Assembly: GCA_022866045.1 (NCBI GenBank)
Contig: JALHTW010000009.1
Span: 1-37,750, forward strand
Length of the DNA stretch: 37,750 nucleotides
From: Candidatus Aminicenantota bacterium
Lineage (GTDB): Bacteria > Acidobacteriota > Aminicenantia > Aminicenantales > UBA4085
Direction of reading: 5' to 3'
In this document: in pieces, positions 10,371 through 17,378 of the stretch
Numbering within the stretch: position 1 is the stretch's first letter
How the letters are laid out: each line of letters opens with the position of its first letter
Notes under the pieces: generated by a model
What the model was told of the DNA's origin: nothing
Seen by the model: the letters and a program-made list of their open reading frames with translations, nothing else
Database searches by the model: none
Translations under genes and position numbers: made by a program

Positions 10371-10384
10371 GGCGTTGTCCTCCT

Positions 10385-10759
10385 TTACTCGTTTAAGGCA
10401 TTTTTGATTGCGAGTTTCAGTTCGTCTTTGCCGAAAGACTTGATAAAATAAAAAAAGATGTTCTGCTCCCGGACCTTGGCTTCTAAACGTTTGGTGTTTT
10501 TCTCCGCGGTCATGATGATTTTGATTTTGGGATCGAGGTTCTTTAAGATGGAAACGGCCTCGTAGCCCTTCATTTCGGGCAGGTCGACATCCAGGATCAA
10601 GCAGTCGAAATATCCTTGAGAAATTTTCTTGATCGCTTCGGTCAACCTCCTGCCTGTTTCGACATAGTAGTTTTCATTCTTTAAAAACGTCTCCAGATCC
10701 TTCCGAATTTTCGTGTTGGGGTCGATCACTAGGATCCGTTTTTCTGAAACTGCCATCAT
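10385..10759 (-). CDS. Single-domain response regulator (REC)
   Basis: RILVIDPNTKIRKDLETFLKNENYYVETG...CLILDVDLPEMKGYEAV...IIMTAE...; SD-like AAGG upstream; 24 bp downstream of a sigma54 motif. Confidence 0.85.
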   Translation of the reverse strand: MMAVSEKRILVIDPNTKIRKDLETFLKNENYYVETGRRLTEAIKKISQGYFDCLILDVDLPEMKGYEAVSILKNLDPKIKIIMTAEKNTKRLEAKVREQNIFFYFIKSFGKDELKLAIKNALNE

Positions 10760-10782
10760 CAGGTTACCTTCAATAAATTTTC

Positions 10783-10798
10783 TGCAATTATCGTGCCA
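10783..10798 (-). promoter_or_regulatory. sigma54 (RpoN) -24/-12 promoter element of the REC/REC/HK/protease/hypB/hypA operon
   Basis: Minus-strand TGGCACGATAATTGCA is an exact match to TGGCACG-N4-TTGCA. Confidence 0.88.
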
Positions 10799-10911
10799 AG
10801 TGGGTTGGGATCGAGAGAATTAACAACTCTCTAACCTATTGATATAAAATGAGTTATTTAAAAAGGGGAAGCATGGGAAATCGATTATTTTGCCCGGCGC
10901 AGAAGCCCCGA

Positions 10912-10935
10912 GGAAATATTCCCCGGTGTTGTTCC
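10912..10935 (-). promoter_or_regulatory. Putative upstream activating sequence (shared motif copy 2)
   Basis: Plus strand GGAAATATTCCCCGGTGTTGTTCC; close match to 15990-16014; 114 bp upstream of the sigma54 element. Confidence 0.5.
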
Positions 10936-11135
10936 ATAAGGCGACAGCGACGACATCAGCCTCAACGCCGGCCCATAATAATCTAAAAGTTGTTAAAGGC
11001 AAGACCAGACCGTAAAAAGATCCGTTAGCCGCGCTTTTTTGATGCAGCAATTATAGGCAGGCAGAGCGATCAAAGAAAGGCCGCTCTATGTTTAGGTGCA
11101 CTCGACTGGACGATTTTTATCGCGTTCTCTTTAGT

Positions 11136-11312
11136 CTGAATTATTCATGAATTACGTTATCTCTCCCGGTCGTGGATTTGCAGACGGGCGCTGAATTCGG
11201 GGACATGACCCAAATTCTCCGGAATTTGGGATCGTGTCCCCCTCGTCTTGAATTCGGCGCCCGGCTGCAAATTCTCTTCTCGAGGAAACGACTCAATTTA
11301 TGAATAATTCAG
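11136..11312. repeat. 177-nt nested inverted-repeat (fold-back) element, MITE/REP-like
   Basis: Outer arms CTGAATTATTCATGAATT / AATTTATGAATAATTCAG (17/18), middle arms ATTTGCAGACGGGCGCTGAATTC / GAATTCGGCGCCCGGCTGCAAAT, inner arms GGGGACATGACCCAAATTC-tccg-GAATTTGGGATCGTGTCCCC. Confidence 0.85.
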
Positions 11313-11313
11313 G

Positions 11314-13053
11314 TTAGTTTTTTAGCTGTTCAAGGATTTGTTCCATGGCCAGTCGGACGGGCTCGGATATTTGTTCGCCGTCTTCAAGCGAGGCGGGCTG
11401 GATGCCGAGGATATAGGAGTTCTTAAGCTGGTCGAAGCTGATCTGGCTTGTCACCAGGGGCAGCAGCCTGTGGCTCAAGACGGCATTCCAGGCCGCGTGC
11501 TGAAGCGGCATGATGGTGATTTTTCCTGGGCGTTCTCCGAAGTCCACCGCATCCAGGAAGAGCAGCGGACGACGCTCGTCAGCTTCCCGAGCGCCCGATT
11601 TTTCAAGGGCTTCATCTTCGATCCAAACCTCTTTGACTCCCTGGCCGCGCAGCCGGCGGGCCAGTTCTAATCCCACGGCATCGTCGGAATGACCGGGCGA
11701 TCCGATGCCGATGATGACCGGAGAGACATCCGTTTTGAGCGCTGCGATTTTTGTCTTCCAGTCTTCCTCGGGAGCCCTTTTGACCTGGACCGTGTGCACC
11801 GAACAGCTGATACAGGGGTCGAACGACCTGATGACGAGGTCCATCCGGTCCTTGATTTTTTCTTCCTGCCCTGATTCGAGCAGTTTCTGCGCGGTGATGT
11901 AGCAGTAGCGTTCGATGTCCTCGGCGTTCTGGGCCGTGGGGGTGATGATGTCCGTATGAGACACCAGGCCTTTCGTCACTTCATAGGCGTGGAACAGGGT
12001 GCCGCGGGGAGCTTCCACGGCGCCTGCCCCTTTCCCGTCTTTTTGGCTATAAAGGACGAGCGGTTCATCGGGAAGCTTAACGGCTTCATCGACGACCCCG
12101 GGGATTCTTTCGAAGGCATAGACCAATTCCAGAGCCTGGGCCGCGTTGTTGAACAAAGGATTCTTTGTCCAGCGGGCGTTGAAATACTTCTTATACATTT
12201 TCCGGGCTTCACCTTCGAACCTTTCTCCGAGGCAGTTCACCCGGGCCAGGGCGCCGACGGAGTAGGGCTTGCCCTTGTACTGGCTTCGTTTGCAGAAAGA
12301 ATGGGGGACGATGAACTCGTTGGTCAGGTTTTTGTAATCCTGGACGTCGATGATATCGCCGTTGGACAGGATGATTTCATCGCCGACAATCCCGTACTTT
12401 TTATCGGGCGGATGGCAGCAGGCGTAGAGCGTCTCCGATTCAGGGACGTCGGGATAGGGAAGTTCGGCGAACAATTTCACGGTTTTCAAAACGAAGGGCA
12501 TGAATTGAATGGCCCGGTTTTTGATCCAGACGAGCTCGTCCCGGCTCGGGAATTTTCCGAATCCTCCGATCACGGGATTCTCGCCGTGGATATAACGTCC
12601 ACTCACTGTCTTCATGATGTGGTTGCCGTACTGTTTCATCTCCAGGGCGATCTTGACTTCAAAGGGGAACTTCGAGGCCATGGCGATGGCATTCGGGAAG
12701 CCGACATAATCCGGAAGCGCCAGATAGAACACATGGAGAGCATGGCTTTCCACCATTTCTCCGAGATGCATGAGCTCACGGATGAGCTTCACCTTGGGCC
12801 CGACATTGACCTTCAAGGCCTTTTCCATGGCCCGGATGGCGGCGTATTTATGGGACAGGGTGCAGATCGCACAAATCCGGGGAACGAGGTTGACGTCCTC
12901 TTCGGGCGTTTTGCCCAAGGTCAGACGTTCTACCAGACGTGGCCCCTCGTTCACCAAGAATTTCACGTCCGTGACGACATTCCCGTCGATGGTGGCGGTC
13001 ACACCGCCGTTGCCTTCCAGGCGAGCCAGGTGTTCTATGGTGATTTTCTTCAT
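11314..13053 (-). CDS. Group 3b-like [NiFe] hydrogenase alpha (large) subunit fused to a C-terminal maturation-protease-like domain
   Basis: N-terminal RICAICTLSH and DPCISCSVH nickel ligands; then VIIGIGSPGHSDDAVGLELARRL...PLLFLDAVDFGERPGKI...YILGIQPASLEDGEQISEPVRLAMEQIL resembling HycI/HyaD proteases. Confidence 0.9.
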   Translation of the reverse strand: MKKITIEHLARLEGNGGVTATIDGNVVTDVKFLVNEGPRLVERLTLGKTPEEDVNLVPRICAICTLSHKYAAIRAMEKALKVNVGPKVKLIRELMHLGEMVESHALHVFYLALPDYVGFPNAIAMASKFPFEVKIALEMKQYGNHIMKTVSGRYIHGENPVIGGFGKFPSRDELVWIKNRAIQFMPFVLKTVKLFAELPYPDVPESETLYACCHPPDKKYGIVGDEIILSNGDIIDVQDYKNLTNEFIVPHSFCKRSQYKGKPYSVGALARVNCLGERFEGEARKMYKKYFNARWTKNPLFNNAAQALELVYAFERIPGVVDEAVKLPDEPLVLYSQKDGKGAGAVEAPRGTLFHAYEVTKGLVSHTDIITPTAQNAEDIERYCYITAQKLLESGQEEKIKDRMDLVIRSFDPCISCSVHTVQVKRAPEEDWKTKIAALKTDVSPVIIGIGSPGHSDDAVGLELARRLRGQGVKEVWIEDEALEKSGAREADERRPLLFLDAVDFGERPGKITIMPLQHAAWNAVLSHRLLPLVTSQISFDQLKNSYILGIQPASLEDGEQISEPVRLAMEQILEQLKN

Positions 13054-13835
13054 TTTGTTTCTCCTTTGAGCCGGGCGAAAAATTGAGTGATGCTCGTTCC
13101 GCTGAAGTTGGCCATCTTATTTTTGATGAGGGCTGGGTCATAGCCTTTTTCGAGTAAAAGCTTGTATTCCGCTGTCCGGTTGGCTTCTTCCGAAGGCCCC
13201 CAGCAACCCACGCAGGGCAGGTTGTGATTGACGCAGACCGAGCCGCAGCCGGCGGCCGTCAGAGGACCCAGACAAAGGATGTTTTTGTTAAGAAGGCAGT
13301 CATTCTCGTGCCACTTGCATTCGACGCAGACCGGAAACCGGAAAAGTTCAGGCGGATTGCCGGCTAAAAGCCGGGCGAACGTCGAGAGAAACTGTTCCTT
13401 GCCGATCGGACAGCCGGGCAGGAAGTAATCCACTTTGACAAAATCGCCGATCGGCTTGGACGGCAGGGCTTTGGCATGGATCATTTCCACCCCTCCATAG
13501 ACGGCCTTTAAATTTTTCGCCCAATCCTTGTCGTCCAAAAAATACGATTGCATTCCGCCCAGGCCGGCGCAGATGCCGATGGCGATGAGCGCCTTGGATC
13601 TTTTCCGGATTTTTCGAAGTTCTTCCAGCTCCTTTTCCGTCGACACCGAGCCCTCGACGAGGGCAACGTCGAGTTCGACCTCGTCGTTGTTGTCGCTTTT
13701 CGCCATCAGAAAGGCTTCGATGTTGGCGGCTTTGAAGATATTGACCAGTTCTTCCTCGCAGTCGATGATGAGTAGGGCATCACCCGCGCAGCCGGTGAGT
13801 TCGTAGATCCCGATTTTCAGTTTGTTGTCTGGCAT
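13050..13835 (-). CDS. Group 3b-like [NiFe] hydrogenase delta (small) subunit
   Basis: IGIYELTGCAGDALLII, ICAGLGGMQSY, DYFLPGCPIGKEQFL, CVECKWHENDCLL, GPLTAAGCGSVCVNHNLPCVGCWGP. Confidence 0.9.
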   Translation of the reverse strand: MPDNKLKIGIYELTGCAGDALLIIDCEEELVNIFKAANIEAFLMAKSDNNDEVELDVALVEGSVSTEKELEELRKIRKRSKALIAIGICAGLGGMQSYFLDDKDWAKNLKAVYGGVEMIHAKALPSKPIGDFVKVDYFLPGCPIGKEQFLSTFARLLAGNPPELFRFPVCVECKWHENDCLLNKNILCLGPLTAAGCGSVCVNHNLPCVGCWGPSEEANRTAEYKLLLEKGYDPALIKNKMANFSGTSITQFFARLKGETK

Positions 13836-13845
13836 GGCGTCCTCC

Positions 13846-14706
13846 CTAGATAAGTTCCCTCATGTGAAGCACATCCCAATAGGTGAAAACAGGGCCGTCG
13901 AGGCAGGTGTAAATATAATCAATGGCGCAATGGCCGCACTTGCCGACGCCGCATTTCATCCGCCGTTCCAGGGTCATCAGGATCTGGTTTTTCGGGATGT
14001 TCAGTTTGAGCAGCTCTTTGATGACGAATTTGTACATCACCGGCGGCCCGCAGACGAGGCTGTAGGTCGCATCCGGATCGACTTTTTTGAGGCGGGGAAA
14101 GAGCGTCGTGACGACTCCGATGTTCTCCTTCCACGTTCCCGTATCGTCCTGGTCCACCGTCAGGTGGCACTCGAGGTCGCCTCTCTCCTTGAGCGAAAAA
14201 TATTCTTCGCGGAAGATCATCTCGGCCGGCCTCTTGGCCCCGTAAAGGACGGAGACTTTGCCGAACTGGTCGCGGTTATCGAGACAATAAAGAAGGACCG
14301 AGCGGAGCGGCGCCACGACCAGCCCGCCGAGGACGATGATGATGTCCTTGTTCTTCATGTCGTCGACGGGGAAGCCGTTCCCGTAGGGGCCGCGGAGCCC
14401 GATCAGCGAATTTTCCTTGAGCTTGAAGAGCGCCCCGGTCACGGTCCCCGCCTTCCGGATGCAGAACTCGAGCAGCCCCGGCCGCGACGGGGTGGAAGAA
14501 ATGCAGAAGGGCGCTTCGCCGGTTCCCAGGACCGAAATCATGGCGAATTGCCCCGGTCGGTATTTGAACAAGAGGGCCTTGTCCATGTCGACAAGCCGGA
14601 CCTGAAAAAATTTCACGTCGTCCGTCAGAGGGTAGGTCCGGACGATGCGGGCCGGCTCCGGCGTGAAGGGGTTCTTCCGTTCCAGAGATTTGTGTTCGGC
14701 GTTCAT
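13846..14706 (-). CDS. Group 3b-like hydrogenase gamma subunit (FAD/NAD(P)-binding, dihydroorotate dehydrogenase electron-transfer-like)
   Basis: YRPGQFAMISVLGTGEAPFCIS, LRGPYGNGFP, IIIVLGGLVVAPLRSVL, ERRMKCGVGKCGHCAID. Confidence 0.9.
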   Translation of the reverse strand: MNAEHKSLERKNPFTPEPARIVRTYPLTDDVKFFQVRLVDMDKALLFKYRPGQFAMISVLGTGEAPFCISSTPSRPGLLEFCIRKAGTVTGALFKLKENSLIGLRGPYGNGFPVDDMKNKDIIIVLGGLVVAPLRSVLLYCLDNRDQFGKVSVLYGAKRPAEMIFREEYFSLKERGDLECHLTVDQDDTGTWKENIGVVTTLFPRLKKVDPDATYSLVCGPPVMYKFVIKELLKLNIPKNQILMTLERRMKCGVGKCGHCAIDYIYTCLDGPVFTYWDVLHMRELI

Positions 14707-15761
14707 TTTGTCACCTCACGGCTCATTTTTTTCCAAAAGGCATCCACTTCTTCCCCCTCCAGGGCCCGGGCGATGGTCTTGACGTTGATGCCCACGGGAC
14801 AGGTGGCGATGCAGCGGCCGCATCCGACGCAGCTCGGCTTTCCATATTTGCTGACATAGGCCTGGAGCTTATGGGTATACCAGAGCTTCAGCCGGTCGGA
14901 TTTGTCCTCGCGGAAATTCTCCCCGCCCGCCACCTCCGAATATTCGGGGAGCGTGCAGGAATCCCAGGTCCGAATGCGCTTGCCGGGCTTTCCGCCGAGG
15001 AATGTCTTGTCCGCCACGTTATAACAGTTACAGGTGGGGCAGACCATGCTGCAGGAGCCGCAAGCCAGGCAGGCGTCGCCGGCTTCCTGCCAGAAAGGAG
15101 CTTTGTACTTGAGCTCCATCAGGTCGGGCATGGTGACGAAATCGATTTCCGTTTTGAAGGCTTTTTCCTTGTCATTTTGCCAGCGGATGTAGGCCTGGAT
15201 ATCTTTGTCGGATAAATTCTCGTCGAACTTATCCGGCGCGAGCTTCACCAGGTCATCGCCCTGGCTGGACCCGATCCAGACCAGGAAAAACTCGTCGAGA
15301 TCGGTGAAGAACAAATCATAGCCTTCTTCGATGATGTTGGTCCGGGTGGACTTGCAGAAGCAGTGTTCATCCGGCCAGCAGGAGAGGCCGAGGATAAGCG
15401 TTTTCTCCCGGGCGCCCATATAATACGGATCGGGGTATTCCTGAATGAACAGCTTGTCCAGCGTTAAAAGGCCGTGGATATCGCAGGGATGAATGCCGAA
15501 TAGGATTTTTTTGGAGATATGAGAAAAATCTTCTTTGTAACCCGCTTCGTTGAAGTCGAACATATTGAACATCGGCGGGACCATGATCTTTTTCGGCGGA
15601 ATGATGGTTCGGGTCGTCTGCAGTTCGATTTTGGAAAAATCGTCCACGCGGTCAAACACAAATTTGTCGCCTTTTTTTTGGGGAGCCCAGATATCGGCTT
15701 CTTTGTAAATGACTTCCAAGAAACGATATAAGTCCGCTTTTTTGAGTTTTAGAATTCTCAT
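14703..15761 (-). CDS. Group 3b-like hydrogenase beta subunit (4Fe-4S dicluster)
   Basis: CLACGSCSMVCPTCNCYNV and CVGCGRCIATCPVGINV; first gene of the beta-gamma-delta-alpha order typical of sulfhydrogenases. Confidence 0.88.
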   Translation of the reverse strand: MRILKLKKADLYRFLEVIYKEADIWAPQKKGDKFVFDRVDDFSKIELQTTRTIIPPKKIMVPPMFNMFDFNEAGYKEDFSHISKKILFGIHPCDIHGLLTLDKLFIQEYPDPYYMGAREKTLILGLSCWPDEHCFCKSTRTNIIEEGYDLFFTDLDEFFLVWIGSSQGDDLVKLAPDKFDENLSDKDIQAYIRWQNDKEKAFKTEIDFVTMPDLMELKYKAPFWQEAGDACLACGSCSMVCPTCNCYNVADKTFLGGKPGKRIRTWDSCTLPEYSEVAGGENFREDKSDRLKLWYTHKLQAYVSKYGKPSCVGCGRCIATCPVGINVKTIARALEGEEVDAFWKKMSREVTK

Positions 15762-15856
15762 GCTTTTGTTCCTTTTGTTTTCATGATTGTACTCTTTCCG
15801 CTTCTCCTTTGAGAAAAATTAACGTCAAAAATATATAAAACCTCGCCCTTTTCCTA

Positions 15857-15872
15857 TGCAAAATCCATGCCT
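15857..15872 (-). promoter_or_regulatory. sigma54-like -24/-12 promoter element of the 3b hydrogenase operon
   Basis: Minus-strand AGGCATGGATTTTGCA versus consensus TGGCACG-N4-TTGCA; GG and GC invariant positions and spacing are retained; 96 bp upstream of the beta ATG. Confidence 0.72.
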
Positions 15873-15989
15873 GTTTTAGGTTCGGGGGGTGTCGTCGCGA
15901 AATTTTTTTAACTAGCAGAAATTAATATATTTGGCAAAGTTGGTTTTGGAAAGCAAATGCCTTTCGGCCTAGATAAAATAAAAATATGT

Positions 15990-16014
15990 GGAATTATTCC
16001 CCAGGGACTGTTCC
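15990..16014 (-). promoter_or_regulatory. Putative upstream activating sequence (shared motif copy 1)
   Basis: Plus strand GGAATTATTCCCCAGGGACTGTTCC; minus strand contains the perfect palindrome GGAATAATTCC; 118 bp upstream of the sigma54-like element. Confidence 0.5.
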
Positions 16015-16022
16015 TTTTTGAC

Positions 16023-17378
16023 TTAGGCCAGGTTGTATTTTTTGATTTTAGCCCAGAGCGTTTTGCGGTCGATCCCCAAAGTTTTGGCGGCCCGGCTCCT
16101 ATTTCCGTGATGGTCTCGGAGGACGGCCTTGATATATTCTTTTTCGACGTCTTCCAGGGGTTTGAATTTCCCGTCGGCGAAGCTGAAAAGAGATGAGGCG
16201 GCGCTGATCCCATGATACATGATGTCTTCGATGTCGATGCCGTTTCCTTTGGAGAGCACGACCGCCCGTTCGATGGTGTTCTCCAGCTCCCGGATATTCC
16301 CCGGCCAATCATAGTCTGCGAGAGCCTTCATGGCCTGAGGGGAAATGTCCGTGATATTTTTTTTGGCCTTCTTGTTGTATTTCTGGAGGAAGTGCTCCAC
16401 GAGCAGAGGGATGTCCTCCTTTCGTTCACGGAGCGGCGGCAGGTGAACGGGAACGACGCTCAACCGGTAAAAAAGATCTTCTCGGAACGTCCCTTTGGCC
16501 ACAGTGATGGCCAGGTTCTCGTTCGTCGCGGCTAGGATGCGGATGTCCACCTTGATCGGTCGAGAGCTGCCGATGCGGGTCACTTCCCGCTCTTGGATGA
16601 CGCGCAAAAGCTTGGCCTGAATGTTCAGGCTGATGTTGCTGATCTCGTCAAAAAAGATCGTTCCGCCGTCGGCGACTTCAAAACGGCCGTGCTTGGTCTC
16701 ATGGGCCCCCGTGAATGATCCTTTGACGTGCCCGAACAGCTCGCTTTCAAACAGAGTTTCGACCAGGGCGCCACAATCGACGACGACGAACGGGGCGTCG
16801 TGCCGGAGGCTGTGGCTGTGGATCTCGTGGGCGATGAGCTCTTTGCCCGTTCCGCTCTCTCCCGTAATAAGCACCGTCGTTTCCGTGGGACTGACGCGGC
16901 TGATGACGTCCAGGACCTTCTGCATAGCCCGGCTTTTGCCGATGACCATATCGAACTCGCTTTTGGCCTTGAGCTCGCTGTGGAGATACAGGTTTTCTAA
17001 AGTCATTTTTCGGCTGTCCAAAGCTTTCCGGGCGATGAGGCGGAGCTCCTCAGGCGTAAAGGGCTTGGCGATGTAGTCAAAGGCGCCGGTCTTGATGGCT
17101 TCAACCGCCGATTCGATCGTGCCGAAGCCCGTGATCATGACGACCGGCGTCTCCGGGCTCGCATATTTCATCTGGCGCAGAACATGGATGCCGCTGAGGC
17201 CGGGGAGTTTCAAGTCCAGAAACACGATATGGAAGTGTTCTTTCTGGAAGAGCGCCAGTCCTTCCTGCCCGTCCTTGGCCTCTCTGATTTGGTAACCTTC
17301 TTTTTTCAGGACCTGCCGCATGGAATCCCGCATGGCTTCGTCGTCGTCGATAATCAGGACCTGAACGGCGTCGCTCAT
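16023..17378 (-). CDS. sigma54-dependent response regulator (NtrC family: REC-AAA+-Fis HTH)
   Basis: VLIIDDDEAMRDSM; GESGTGKELIAHEIHSHS; ELFGHVKGSFTGAHETKHGRFE (GAFTGA-type loop reads GSFTGA); Fis-like C-terminus RAAKTLGIDRKTLWAKIKKY. Confidence 0.95.
   Translation of the reverse strand: MSDAVQVLIIDDDEAMRDSMRQVLKKEGYQIREAKDGQEGLALFQKEHFHIVFLDLKLPGLSGIHVLRQMKYASPETPVVMITGFGTIESAVEAIKTGAFDYIAKPFTPEELRLIARKALDSRKMTLENLYLHSELKAKSEFDMVIGKSRAMQKVLDVISRVSPTETTVLITGESGTGKELIAHEIHSHSLRHDAPFVVVDCGALVETLFESELFGHVKGSFTGAHETKHGRFEVADGGTIFFDEISNISLNIQAKLLRVIQEREVTRIGSSRPIKVDIRILAATNENLAITVAKGTFREDLFYRLSVVPVHLPPLRERKEDIPLLVEHFLQKYNKKAKKNITDISPQAMKALADYDWPGNIRELENTIERAVVLSKGNGIDIEDIMYHGISAASSLFSFADGKFKPLEDVEKEYIKAVLRDHHGNRSRAAKTLGIDRKTLWAKIKKYNLA

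Noticed and set aside
10820-11050. 76-aa minus-strand ORF
   Set aside because: Overlaps the putative enhancer region between operons; no motif support.
11956-13086. 376-aa plus-strand ORF
   Set aside because: Antisense to the well-supported hydrogenase large subunit.
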